Below, piece by piece: positions 7,796 through 16,480 of a DNA stretch of 45,268 nt. Below the pieces are notes generated by a model. It was not told the DNA's origin, ran no database searches, and was given only the letters and a program-made list of their open reading frames with translations. Both the position numbers and the translations under genes were made by a program. Each line of letters starts with the position of its first letter. Positions within the stretch are counted from its first letter, which is position 1. Origin of the DNA: Odoribacter sp. (GTDB lineage: Bacteria; Bacteroidota; Bacteroidia; Bacteroidales; Prolixibacteraceae); the NCBI GenBank assembly GCA_013824715.1, contig PNOH01000035.1, forward strand, positions 1-45,268, written 5' to 3'.

Positions 7796-8597
7796 AAGCA
7801 AAACATTTAAGTACAACGCACTTGCTGTTGTAGTGATTACGATTTTCGTTATCGTACTGCTTATGCTTGCCCTAAGGATATACACCGGCCATGGCGATTC
7901 GGTTGAAATACCCGATCTGAAAGGAAAAACAAGTCAGGAAGCAAAAGCTTTACTGGATGATTTGGATCTCCGGTTTCAGATTCGTGATTCGGTTTACACT
8001 CAGGAAACTGCTCCAGGCACTGTTCTCGACCAATACCCTAAACCCGGAATGAAAGTAAAAGAGAACCACACTATATTTGTTACCTTTTGTGCCATAAGCC
8101 AGGAAATGATACCAATGCCCCAGTTGACTGATATTTCGTACCGGCAAGCCATCAACCTGATTGAAAGTTCAGGCCTGATTGCCGGAAATGTTGAATACAA
8201 ACCTTCTGAATTTCCAAATCTCGTGCTTGAACAAAAGGAAAAAGGAAAACCAGTTCAGGTTGGTGAGATGATTCCAAAAGGCACTGTGATTGACTTGGTT
8301 TTAGGGACCGACAGCAACGGGGAAACCAGCGAAGTGCCTACGCTGTTTGGCCGGAGCCTGGCCGAAGCCAAACTCACTTTGGGAGAAGCTTTCCTGAATA
8401 TTGGTACGATTACCTACGACGAATCAGTACTTTACGAAATCCAGAAAACCAAAGCGATGATATTCAAACAAAGTCCTGACCCAACCGAAGTTTTTGAAGT
8501 GATGCACGGAACCTCAATAGATATTTGGCTTACCATCGATCCAGGCAAACTTCAGGCAAAACCAGATACTATAAAAATTGAAAACTCATTTTTCTAA
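7773..8597 (+). CDS. PASTA-domain membrane protein
   Basis: This 274-residue protein has a short cytoplasmic N terminus (MTLKDFFKSKTFKYN), one membrane helix at about residues 16-38, and three consecutive PASTA domains outside the cytoplasm (about 43-112, 114-183 and 187-258; DLKGKTSQEAKALLDDLDL, then PQLTDISYRQAINLIESSGL, then PTLFGRSLAEAKLTLGEAFL). PASTA domains bind peptidoglycan-like ligands. No kinase or penicillin-binding domain is attached. It is followed with no gap by the RluD-type gene, then by ddl, an arrangement often seen in Bacteroidota. Its start region overlaps the broken PIN frame, so its own promoter may have been lost and replaced by the antitoxin promoter. Confidence 0.92.
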   Translation: MTLKDFFKSKTFKYNALAVVVITIFVIVLLMLALRIYTGHGDSVEIPDLKGKTSQEAKALLDDLDLRFQIRDSVYTQETAPGTVLDQYPKPGMKVKENHTIFVTFCAISQEMIPMPQLTDISYRQAINLIESSGLIAGNVEYKPSEFPNLVLEQKEKGKPVQVGEMIPKGTVIDLVLGTDSNGETSEVPTLFGRSLAEAKLTLGEAFLNIGTITYDESVLYEIQKTKAMIFKQSPDPTEVFEVMHGTSIDIWLTIDPGKLQAKPDTIKIENSFF

Positions 8598-9680
8598 ATG
8601 ATTGACGAAAACGAATTGACCGACGAATTTGATGATATTGAAGAAATTGAAGAAATTGAAGAAACCGAAGATGGTCCTCTGTTTGAACATTACAATCTGG
8701 TAGTTGACCCCGGACAAACTTTATTGCGTATTGATAAATTTTTATCCGACCGCCTGAAGAATGCCTCGCGTAGCCGCCTGCAGTCGGCTGCCGACGAAGG
8801 TAAAGTTCTGGTAAACAAACTGCCGGTAAAATCGAGCTACAAAGTAAAACCAGGCGACGATATCTCCATCATGATGGATTACCCACGCCGGGAGCTCAAA
8901 ATCATTCCGGAGAATATTCCTTTAAACATTGTTTACGAAGACGATTCGCTGATCGTACTCAACAAACCGGCAGGTCTGGTTGTGCATCCCGGACACGGAA
9001 ATTATTCCGGGACCCTGGTTAATGCGCTGGCCTGGCATTTTAAAGAATTGCCGCTTTTTAATTCCGACGACCCGCGTCCCGGCCTCATCCATCGCATAGA
9101 TAAAAATACATCGGGACTGCTGGTAGTGGCAAAAACCACAGAAGCTAAAGTAAGTCTGTCGCTTCAGTTTTTCGAAAAAACAACCAAAAGGAGATATGTT
9201 GCACTGGTGTGGGGCGATTTACAAAACAATGAAGGAACCATTACCGGAAACATCGGACGCAGCCTGAAAAACAGACAGGTTTTCACTGTTTTTCCTGAAG
9301 GTGATCACGGCAAACCTGCAGTTACGCACTACAAGGTGATTGAACGTCTGGGTTACGTCAATCTGGTGGAATGCCGGCTCGAAACCGGACGCACCCATCA
9401 GATCAGGGTACACATGAAACACATTGGCCATCCGCTGTTTAACGACGACAATTATGGTGGTGATCAAATTTTAAGAGGAACAACTTTCACCAAATACAGG
9501 CAATTTGTTGCCAACTGTTTTGCAATGATTCCGCGTCAGGCTTTGCATGCGCAGATGTTGGGTTTTGTGCATCCGGCAACCGGCGAGGAAATGATATTTG
9601 AGTCAGAACTTCCGGATGATTTGGCCAATGTGATTGTGAAATGGCGGAATTACCTGTCGAACCGGAATATTCAGGATTAA
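8598..9680 (+). CDS. Ribosomal large subunit pseudouridine synthase, RluD/RluA family
   Basis: This 360-residue enzyme isomerises uridines to pseudouridine in 23S rRNA. After an acidic N-terminal tail rich in EEIEEIEE repeats (about residues 8-25), an S4 RNA-binding domain follows (about 42-105, LLRIDKFLSDRL...SRSRLQSAADEGKVLVN). The catalytic domain comes next, with HRIDKNTSGLLVVAKT containing the essential Asp (about residue 173) and the ETGRTHQIRVHMKHIGHPL motif. The start codon immediately follows the PASTA stop, so the genes are co-transcribed. The acidic extension is unusual but may be lineage-specific. The target uridines are inferred from the family. Confidence 0.95.
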   Translation: MIDENELTDEFDDIEEIEEIEETEDGPLFEHYNLVVDPGQTLLRIDKFLSDRLKNASRSRLQSAADEGKVLVNKLPVKSSYKVKPGDDISIMMDYPRRELKIIPENIPLNIVYEDDSLIVLNKPAGLVVHPGHGNYSGTLVNALAWHFKELPLFNSDDPRPGLIHRIDKNTSGLLVVAKTTEAKVSLSLQFFEKTTKRRYVALVWGDLQNNEGTITGNIGRSLKNRQVFTVFPEGDHGKPAVTHYKVIERLGYVNLVECRLETGRTHQIRVHMKHIGHPLFNDDNYGGDQILRGTTFTKYRQFVANCFAMIPRQALHAQMLGFVHPATGEEMIFESELPDDLANVIVKWRNYLSNRNIQD

Positions 9681-9689
9681 AATCGTTCT

Positions 9690-9877
9690 TTGGGGCTAAA
9701 GCCCAATGTTTGCGAAGTTTTTTCGATCCGTCACATGAATGTGACGGCAAAGGATAATGCTCTGATCATTAATACCGCTAATATTCTTTGCCGTTCGCTT
9801 CAGCGAACGGATGGAAATAAAACATAGAAATCGTCCGAGATTAAATGATTATCAGATAGATTTCTATCTTTCGGACG
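9690..9877. repeat. REP-like palindrome cluster, locus 1
   Basis: This part of the 252-bp gap between the RluD gene and ddl holds four modules. GGGCTAAAGCCC is at 9693-9704. CCGTCACATGAATGTGACGG is at 9729-9748, followed by the tag CAAAGGATA. CCGTTCGCTTCAGCGAACGG is at 9791-9810, preceded by TTCTTTG. A 46-nt unit bounded by CGTCCG and CGGACG lies at 9832-9877. The second and third modules face each other tag to tag. The same modules recur at 37.8 kb and 44.8-45.3 kb. Confidence 0.8.
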
Positions 9878-9932
9878 AAATGGTGAAATTCACCTTCAGA
9901 AATGAATATGAATTAAGAAAAATCAAACAAGA

Positions 9933-10910
9933 ATGAAAAAAAATATTGCAGTTGTATTTGGAGGCGACTCGTCCGAATTTATAGTTTCGGTAAAAAGCAG
10001 TATTAATGTTTACCAATCCATCAATTCCGACATTTACAATGTTTGGAAAGTTCAGATGAAAGGATTGGACTGGGACGTTCTTGAAGGTGACCAGATTATT
10101 TCATCCATTGATAAAGGAGATTTTTCATTTGTTAAAAATGGAGAGAAGATAAAATTCGATTTTGCATACATCACCATTCACGGAACCCCCGGTGAGGACG
10201 GAAAACTTCAGGGTTATCTGGATATGGTGAAAATCCCATATTCAACTTGTGGCGTTTATTCATCCGCGCTAACTTTCAACAAGTACTTCTGCAGCAATTA
10301 CCTGCGTAATTTCGACATACTGATGGCCAAATCGGTAAGGTTGTTTAAAGGCGACGCAGTGAATGCCGACCAATTGATCGAATTGCTTGGATTGCCTCTA
10401 TTTGTAAAGCCAAACGCCGGGGGATCAAGCTTCGGGGTAACCAAAGTGAAAGAAAAAAGACAGCTTCTGGAAGCTCTCGAATTGGCCATGAAAGAAAGCC
10501 ACGACATACTGATCGAGCAATTCATTGATGGGAAAGAATTTACCTGTGGTTTGGTTAAACTTTCTGATCAGGAATTGATTTTCCCGGTTACCGAAGTTAT
10601 CCCGCAAAACGAATTTTTCGACTTCGAAGCCAAATATACGGTCGGAAAGACCGACGAAATTACTCCGGCACGCATTTCTCCGGAATTGACTCACAAAATA
10701 CAGCAACTCTCTTCCCGCATTTACGATCTGTGCGATTGCTCAGGAATTGTACGGATAGATTATATCCTGAAAGACAATGAATTTTATTTTCTGGAAGTTA
10801 ACACCACACCTGGCATGACTGCAACCAGTTTTGTTCCGCAGCAAATTGCCGCTATGAACAAAAAATTGGGCGATGTTCTGGGATTGATTATTGAAGATAA
10901 ACTGAAATAA
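9933..10910 (+). CDS. ddl: D-alanine--D-alanine ligase
   Basis: Ddl joins two D-alanines with ATP hydrolysis to make the peptidoglycan precursor dipeptide. The 325-residue protein starts with KKNIAVVFGGDSSEFIVSV (the N-terminal substrate loop). It has the central ATP-grasp lid with LFVKPNAGGSSFGVTKV (about residues 153-170) and the C-terminal metal site FYFLEVNTTPGMTATSFVPQQ (about 288-310) with the Glu and Asn ligands. Length and motifs are normal. It is the last gene of the run PASTA-RluD-ddl but is separated from it by the REP-like cluster, and it ends at a clear terminator. Confidence 0.97.
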   Translation: MKKNIAVVFGGDSSEFIVSVKSSINVYQSINSDIYNVWKVQMKGLDWDVLEGDQIISSIDKGDFSFVKNGEKIKFDFAYITIHGTPGEDGKLQGYLDMVKIPYSTCGVYSSALTFNKYFCSNYLRNFDILMAKSVRLFKGDAVNADQLIELLGLPLFVKPNAGGSSFGVTKVKEKRQLLEALELAMKESHDILIEQFIDGKEFTCGLVKLSDQELIFPVTEVIPQNEFFDFEAKYTVGKTDEITPARISPELTHKIQQLSSRIYDLCDCSGIVRIDYILKDNEFYFLEVNTTPGMTATSFVPQQIAAMNKKLGDVLGLIIEDKLK

Positions 10911-10933
10911 TTTTGTCAATAACTTAATTTCCG

Positions 10934-10962
10934 AAGGAGGCTAAAAGGTCTCCTTTTTTTTT
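10934..10962 (+). terminator. Rho-independent terminator after ddl
   Basis: AAGGAG (10934-10939) pairs with CTCCTT (10950-10955) over a 10-nt loop and is followed by an uninterrupted T run to 10962. Confidence 0.8.
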
Positions 10963-10969
10963 ACCTTTG
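10962..10969 (+). promoter_or_regulatory. -7 element for dnaB
   Basis: TACCTTTG matches TAnnTTTG, 62 nt upstream of the dnaB ATG and directly after the ddl terminator. Confidence 0.55.
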
Positions 10970-11031
10970 AATCCCTGCAAAAATTCCGAGTGCAGAAAAT
11001 CGAAATATCTGACTGACTGAATTCCTGAAAC

Positions 11032-12597
11032 ATGGCCGGAGAAAGAAAGAATTACCAGCAACAAGCAAAAATGACCATTGAGCAGATTAATGCCCAATAC
11101 GGAAAGATTCCACCCCAGGCTGTTGAAGTGGAAGAAGCCGTACTTGGGGCCCTGATGCTCGAACGCGATGCCTACATTACGGTGGCCGACATCATTGACA
11201 CCAAAAGTTTCTACAAAGAAGAACATCAAAAAATATTTGAGGTCATCAAATACTTATCAACCCACGAAAAGCCGGTTGATTTGCTGATGGTGACACAGGA
11301 GCTGAAAAACAAAAACCTGCTCGACGAAGTGGGTGGCCCACTCATGATCACCCAGTTAACTTCGAGGGTTGCTTCTGCTGCACACATCGAGTTTCACTCG
11401 CGGATCATCGCGCAAAAGTTCATTCAGCGCGAAATGATCCGGGTTTCGACCGAAATCCAGACGAAAGCTTACGACGATGCCATTGATGTGGACGACCTGA
11501 TTGATTTTTCTGAAACAGCGCTTTTCCAGATTGCCGAAGGAAATATCAAGAGAGAAACCATCCCCATCAAAACTTTGCTTCGCGAAGCCGCTGTACTGAT
11601 TGAAGAAGCATCGAAACGGGACGACCACCTGAGCGGTGCGCCCAGCGGATTCACCGCTGTTGACCGCATGACCTCCGGATGGCAAAAAACCGACCTGATC
11701 ATTATCGCAGCCCGCCCTTCGATGGGAAAAACAGCATTCGTTTTATCAATGGCCCGCAACATGGCCGTCGAACACAAAGTACCTGTTGGGGTTTTCTCGC
11801 TCGAAATGTCGTCCATTCAGTTGGTTAACCGTTTGCTGTCTGCCGAAACGGAATTAGGTTCCGATAAAATTAAAAATGGCCGCCTGGTTGGTTGGGAATG
11901 GGACCATTTCCACCGGAAACTGGCTATCCTCGATGATGCGCCCCTGTTTATTGACGATACTCCTGCCCTGTCCATTTTCGAATTCAGGGCGAAATGCCGT
12001 AGGTTAAAGTTACAGCACAATATCGGAGCGGTAATTGTTGATTACCTCCAGTTAATGACTGCCGGAACAGACAGCCGGGGGAGCCGTGAGCAGGAAGTAA
12101 GTATGATTTCGCGTTCACTCAAGGCCATTGCCAAAGAACTCGATATACCTGTCATAGCGCTGTCGCAGTTGAACCGGTCGGTCGAATCGCGCGAAGGTAA
12201 ACGCCCGCAGCTTTCCGACCTCCGCGAATCGGGCGCCATTGAGCAGGATGCCGATATTGTCATATTTATTCACCGTCCGGAATACTACCAAATAACGGAA
12301 GACGAAGATGGTAACTCGCTCATCGGGATAGCCGAAATCATCATTGCCAAACACCGTAACGGGGCTGTTGGCGACGTGAGGCTCTCGTTTAAAAAGAGCC
12401 TTGCCAAATTCGCCGATATGGAAAATATCATTCCTGAAGAAATCGGTGGCGGTCAGTACGGGCAAAAATTGCAATCAAAAATGAATGTTGACTCAGGCGA
12501 TTCTTACCGAAAGGGCGCCATTCCTGTCAATACTTCGTTCGATAACGATAAATTCAGCCATTATGAAAATTCAGGAGGTGAACATATCCCATTCTGA
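11032..12597 (+). CDS. dnaB: Replicative DNA helicase DnaB
   Basis: DnaB is the hexameric helicase that unwinds DNA at the replication fork. The 521-residue protein has the N-terminal primase-interaction domain (about residues 25-130, PPQAVEVEEAVLGALMLERDAY). The C-terminal RecA-like motor carries the Walker A motif ARPSMGKTA at 227-235, a Walker B-like VIVDYLQLM near 340, and the conserved LSQLNRSVESR and SDLRESGAIEQDADIV stretches. There is no intein and no sign of phage origin. The tail after about 480 is polar and variable. The next gene starts inside its last codons. Confidence 0.97.
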   Translation: MAGERKNYQQQAKMTIEQINAQYGKIPPQAVEVEEAVLGALMLERDAYITVADIIDTKSFYKEEHQKIFEVIKYLSTHEKPVDLLMVTQELKNKNLLDEVGGPLMITQLTSRVASAAHIEFHSRIIAQKFIQREMIRVSTEIQTKAYDDAIDVDDLIDFSETALFQIAEGNIKRETIPIKTLLREAAVLIEEASKRDDHLSGAPSGFTAVDRMTSGWQKTDLIIIAARPSMGKTAFVLSMARNMAVEHKVPVGVFSLEMSSIQLVNRLLSAETELGSDKIKNGRLVGWEWDHFHRKLAILDDAPLFIDDTPALSIFEFRAKCRRLKLQHNIGAVIVDYLQLMTAGTDSRGSREQEVSMISRSLKAIAKELDIPVIALSQLNRSVESREGKRPQLSDLRESGAIEQDADIVIFIHRPEYYQITEDEDGNSLIGIAEIIIAKHRNGAVGDVRLSFKKSLAKFADMENIIPEEIGGGQYGQKLQSKMNVDSGDSYRKGAIPVNTSFDNDKFSHYENSGGEHIPF

Positions 12598-13858
12598 CCG
12601 GCGCTCAAAATGGATGCTGTTCCTGATTTTTCTCCTATTCGTCCAAACAGCCCATGCAGCCTTCATTCTCATCCCGATGGATGAAAAACAAGCTAACCAT
12701 TTAAAGGCTTATGGCATTACTTACTGGACGCTTGAACAAGAAATTGAAGTAAAGTGGTTACTTAATTACCGCGGTGGATGTTTTTTGGTTCAGCATCAGC
12801 AGGCGCTGGCAAGCGAGTGTTTGGTCCGTGGGGTCAGTTTCGAAACTTTAGCCGATGGTCAGGCCAATAATCTACTGGCTGATATTGCCCGCGAAGATGT
12901 CAATCAGGATGCGGTAAGCATGCAGAAAGCCCCGAAAATTGCGGTCTATTCGCCTCCCAACAAACAACCCTGGGACGATGCCGTGACCCTGGTTTTAACT
13001 TATGCCGAAATCAAATTTGATGTGATTTACGACGAAGAAATCCTGAATGGCAAACTGAAGGATTATGACTGGCTCCACCTCCACCACGAAGATTTTACCG
13101 GCCAGTTTGGTAAATTTTTTCAGGCCTACCAACATGCCATTTGGTACCAGGAAGAAGTACGGATAAATAAAGAACTCGCACAAAAGATGGGTTTTATGAA
13201 GGTTTCTGAAATGAAACGCGTTATTGCCCGTGAGATTTATCAGTACATCAGCAATGGTGGTTTTCTTTTCGCCATGTGTGCTGCAACCGACACTTACGAC
13301 ATTACCCGTGCTGCCGGTGAAACCGATATTTGCGAGGCGATGTTCGATGGAGATCCTGCCGACCCGACCATGAACGACCACCTTGATTTCGGTCATACCC
13401 TGGCTTTTGAAAATTTTAAAATCAACCGGAATCCATACGAATACAAATTCTCGGATATTGATGTTTCGACCAGCCGCAAGGTTCCACGCGAGCAGGATTA
13501 TTTCACCCTGTTCCAGTTTTCGGCCAAATGGGATCCTGTTCCAACTATGTTATGCCAGAATCATGCAAACATGGTAAAGGGATTTATGGGCCAAACTACC
13601 GCTTACGACCGGAGTTTGGTGAAACCCAATGTTTTGGTGATGGGCGAAAACAAAGCGGCTGGCGAAGCGCGCTACATTCATGGCGAACAAGGCAAAGGTT
13701 TCTGGACTTTCTATGGCGGGCACGATCCAGAAGACTTTCAGCATTTTGTGGGCGATCCGGCTACCGATCTGAATTTGCACCCCAACTCGCCCGGCTACCG
13801 GCTTATCCTGAATAATGTGCTGTTTCCGGCAGCCAAGAAAAAGAAACAGAAGACGTAA
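12563..13858 (+). CDS. Conserved exported protein of Bacteroidota (often labelled asparagine synthetase B)
   Basis: This protein is 431 aa from the ATG at 12563. A long n-region with RRSK is followed by a hydrophobic core (MLFLIFLLF) and a cleavage site after TAHA, so it is probably exported. An ATG at 12614 is an alternative start but would lack positive charges. The mature part begins FILIPMDEKQANHLKAYGITYW and contains WLHLHHEDFTGQFGKFF, FLFAMCAATDTYD and FWTFYGGHDPEDFQH. These stretches resemble a glutamine-amidotransferase-like or flavodoxin-like fold rather than any synthetase. I see neither an N-terminal Cys glutaminase nor an ATP-pyrophosphatase motif, so the common label looks wrong. 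The start overlaps the dnaB end by 35 nt, suggesting coupling. Function is unknown. Confidence 0.8.
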   Translation: MKIQEVNISHSDRRSKWMLFLIFLLFVQTAHAAFILIPMDEKQANHLKAYGITYWTLEQEIEVKWLLNYRGGCFLVQHQQALASECLVRGVSFETLADGQANNLLADIAREDVNQDAVSMQKAPKIAVYSPPNKQPWDDAVTLVLTYAEIKFDVIYDEEILNGKLKDYDWLHLHHEDFTGQFGKFFQAYQHAIWYQEEVRINKELAQKMGFMKVSEMKRVIAREIYQYISNGGFLFAMCAATDTYDITRAAGETDICEAMFDGDPADPTMNDHLDFGHTLAFENFKINRNPYEYKFSDIDVSTSRKVPREQDYFTLFQFSAKWDPVPTMLCQNHANMVKGFMGQTTAYDRSLVKPNVLVMGENKAAGEARYIHGEQGKGFWTFYGGHDPEDFQHFVGDPATDLNLHPNSPGYRLILNNVLFPAAKKKKQKT

Positions 13859-13866
13859 GAAAAACC

Positions 13867-13874
13867 TAACTTTG
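13867..13874 (+). promoter_or_regulatory. -7 element for the restriction-modification cassette
   Basis: TAACTTTG matches TAnnTTTG, 27 nt upstream of the endonuclease start and 9 nt after the previous stop codon. It suggests the cassette carries its own promoter. Confidence 0.5.
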
Positions 13875-13900
13875 ACCAAATAATAAGAACTAAATAAATA

Positions 13901-15349
13901 ATGGCATCATTCAAAACAGACGAGAGCTTTTTAGAGAAAATCTCAATTGGAGCAATTGGGACGCAACAAGTGTTTTCAATCCTTCGACAGCTTGGACATC
14001 AACCTATTGAACTTGAAAGAGGTTCAATGAATTATAAAATTTGGAAGAAGATTAAAATAAAAAGAATCCGTGTACCAGACATTCTTTGCGTTGACAACGG
14101 AATCAGAATTGAATCAAGAGCCAAAACTAATCTTGAGATTTCAATGTCTCATTCAACTTCCGACCCAGAAAGAGGTTGGGATTTTGGAATGAAAGACAGC
14201 GACTATGTTGCTTTAGTAGTTTGTGAAAAGTTTGGCGAAGAACCAATTGATTGGAAAGCCGACAATCTTGTTCAGTTCATTTCTATAAAGGAATTAAGAG
14301 AAGCTGAAAAACAAAACCAAGTTGTTTTCATTAAACCCAAAGGAGCACAAGAAGGTTTTGAAGCAAGAATAAATTGGCCAGCAGGACTTGCGTCGACACA
14401 AGGAAAAGTTACAGAAATTGGTAACACCATCAAATACAAAACCATAGGAGGTAGAACAAATTTCATTCGCTTGACAAAAGGCGGAAAGACACTTACACCA
14501 TTGGTAAAAGTTGGTGACACCGTTTTTCCCAATCAAATTTTAGCTTCAGTAGTTAAAGCTCAACAAACAATTCCAACATCCAAAGTAAACGCTGACTTTT
14601 TCCTTGCCAATCTTTCAAATTTGACGTTGAGTGAAAGGTACGCTGCTGCCAAAGCATTGAGTTACTTTAATGAAAAAAAAGTTGTAACAGCTTTGCTTGC
14701 AAAGCTTGCTGACAATGAAGAACACATTTATGTGAAGTTAGAAGCAGCCGCAAGTTTATCACGCTTCGGAATTGATGACGGCTACAACTTTATCAAGAAT
14801 TGTCTCAAAGACAGTTATTTGCAAAATGTTCTTGAATCTGTAATCGTTCTGGCAGAGATCAAAACCGATATAGCTTGCAAAATGCTTTGCGATATTTTAC
14901 TTGATGAAAACTTTGATGCAGAAATAAGAGCAGGTGCAGCTTGGGGTCTTGGTGAACAACAAAACAAATCTGCTTTGAACGCAGTTGTGACGAGTTTCAA
15001 TTCTGTTGATGAAAACATAAAAATTGAGGCAGCAAGAGCTTTAGCCAAACTCACAAAACATTTCAGCAATGATATTCTCAAAACATTTGAGAAAGCTGCG
15101 CCAATGGAAAAGCCAGGCATTGCGTGGGCTTTGACAAAATCAACAACTCTTAATCTTGACCAACTTGTTTCAAATCTAAAAGATTTGGATTCACGTCATT
15201 GGGTTTCATTCATCATCGGGTCACATGGAGAAGAAAGATACATTGCTGAAATTGAAAAATTGAAGAATAAAGACCCCGAAGTTTATTTTGCAGTGACACT
15301 GCTTTGGAAAATTATGACCAGTTGGATTCACGATATTAAAGAATATTAA
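13901..15349 (+). CDS. Putative type II restriction endonuclease with C-terminal HEAT-like repeats
   Basis: This 482-residue protein lies directly before a DNA methyltransferase. The N-terminal part (about residues 20-130) looks like a PD-(D/E)XK nuclease. VPDILCVDNGIRIESRAK gives Asp60, Glu71 and a basic residue (Arg73 or Lys75) in the expected strand-turn-strand order. Residues about 135-220 form a separate middle region (KPKGAQEGFEARINWPAGL). From about 225 to 470 there are HEAT/ARM-like helical repeats (SERYAAAKALSYF, VKLEAAASLSRFG, EIRAGAAWGLGEQ, IKIEAARALAKL). The base composition is visibly more AT-rich than the flanking genes, which suggests recent gain. The catalytic assignment is inferred from spacing and context. 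It could also act as a multi-subunit or modification-dependent nuclease. Confidence 0.72.
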   Translation: MASFKTDESFLEKISIGAIGTQQVFSILRQLGHQPIELERGSMNYKIWKKIKIKRIRVPDILCVDNGIRIESRAKTNLEISMSHSTSDPERGWDFGMKDSDYVALVVCEKFGEEPIDWKADNLVQFISIKELREAEKQNQVVFIKPKGAQEGFEARINWPAGLASTQGKVTEIGNTIKYKTIGGRTNFIRLTKGGKTLTPLVKVGDTVFPNQILASVVKAQQTIPTSKVNADFFLANLSNLTLSERYAAAKALSYFNEKKVVTALLAKLADNEEHIYVKLEAAASLSRFGIDDGYNFIKNCLKDSYLQNVLESVIVLAEIKTDIACKMLCDILLDENFDAEIRAGAAWGLGEQQNKSALNAVVTSFNSVDENIKIEAARALAKLTKHFSNDILKTFEKAAPMEKPGIAWALTKSTTLNLDQLVSNLKDLDSRHWVSFIIGSHGEERYIAEIEKLKNKDPEVYFAVTLLWKIMTSWIHDIKEY

Positions 15350-15350
15350 T

Positions 15351-16460
15351 ATGTTTGAACAAAACTACTTATACAAGACAAAGAAAGGCAAAGCCGTTGT
15401 TGGTGATTCATTAGAATTGATGAAATCAATACCAGACAATTCAATTAACCTTGTAATGACTTCACCCCCTTTTGCACTTTCACGACCTAAGGAATATGGG
15501 AATAAAGACCAAGCCGATTATATTGACTGGATTTTAAAATTTACAAAAGAAGTAAAGAGAATTATATCAAATGATGGAAGTTTTGTTATTGATTTAGGAG
15601 GAGCCTATCAAAAAGGATCTCCAATTCGTTCTCTGTATAATTTTCGTTTACTAATTAGTATGTGTGATGAGCAAGGATGGAAATTGGCAGAAGAATTCTT
15701 TTGGTATAACCCTGCGAAGCTACCATCACCAATTGAATGGGTAAATAAAAGAAAAATCCGAGTTAAAGATTCAGTAAATACTGTTTGGTGGCTTTCAAAA
15801 TCTGATTTTCCTAAGGCAGATGTAAAGAAGGTTTTGACTGAGTATTCCGACAGAATGAAAAAGTTAATAGATGATAGTGCAAAATACTATACACCAAAGA
15901 AACGACCATCAGGCCACGACATTAGCGATAGTTTCGGTAATGACAATGGAGGAGCAATTCCATCAAATCTATTACAAATACCCAATACTGAAAGTAACTC
16001 ACAATATCTCAAATACTGCAAAGATTTAGAAGTTAAAGGACATCCTGCAAGGTTTCCTTCTAAGTTACCAGAGTTCTTTATTAAGTTTTTAACAGATGAA
16101 GGTGATATAGTTCTTGATATTTTTGCAGGTTCAAACACAACAGGATGGACAGCTCAACAACTTAACAGGAAATGGCTTTCTTTTGAAATCGATCATCAGT
16201 ATTTATCCGCTTCAATTCTTCGTTTCCTAGACAAAGAGCCTTTTGAAGATGTTAGACCAAAATATGAATTATTGCTATTTGACAAAAATGCTAAAATAAA
16301 CGCAGAAGAATTTTTGCTACAGCCACTGCTTTTCGAACCGCAAACACTTTATGCAAGTATATTAGCAAGCACTACAAAGCCACGAAAAGAACAAAACTTG
16401 CAAAAGAGCTTGCTTTTCCCACTCGCAAATGACAATGGATTTTTAAACGACAATATTTAA
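15351..16460 (+). CDS. Site-specific DNA methyltransferase, M.PvuII-like (probably N4-cytosine)
   Basis: This 369-residue modification enzyme protects host DNA from the adjacent endonuclease. The catalytic motif IV TSPPF is at residues 37-41. The SAM-binding motif I, in DIVLDIFAGSNTTGWTAQQL, comes near residues 254-273, so the motif order is IV before I (beta class). The stretch FAGSNTTG...RKWLSFEID...ASILRFLD closely resembles what I recall of M.PvuII, an N4-cytosine enzyme, which favours m4C over m6A. Its start lies 1 nt after the endonuclease stop, so expression is tightly coupled. The gene is AT-rich like its partner. The target sequence cannot be read from the protein. Confidence 0.93.
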   Translation: MFEQNYLYKTKKGKAVVGDSLELMKSIPDNSINLVMTSPPFALSRPKEYGNKDQADYIDWILKFTKEVKRIISNDGSFVIDLGGAYQKGSPIRSLYNFRLLISMCDEQGWKLAEEFFWYNPAKLPSPIEWVNKRKIRVKDSVNTVWWLSKSDFPKADVKKVLTEYSDRMKKLIDDSAKYYTPKKRPSGHDISDSFGNDNGGAIPSNLLQIPNTESNSQYLKYCKDLEVKGHPARFPSKLPEFFIKFLTDEGDIVLDIFAGSNTTGWTAQQLNRKWLSFEIDHQYLSASILRFLDKEPFEDVRPKYELLLFDKNAKINAEEFLLQPLLFEPQTLYASILASTTKPRKEQNLQKSLLFPLANDNGFLNDNI

Positions 16461-16480
16461 GACCTAAAGAAAGGGCGAGT

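Noticed and set aside
9690-9877. CRISPR array
   Set aside because: The palindromic modules differ from one another and are not separated by regular unique spacers.
12485-12562. Longer start for the exported protein inside dnaB
   Set aside because: It would place unrelated dnaB-coding DNA in front of the signal peptide.
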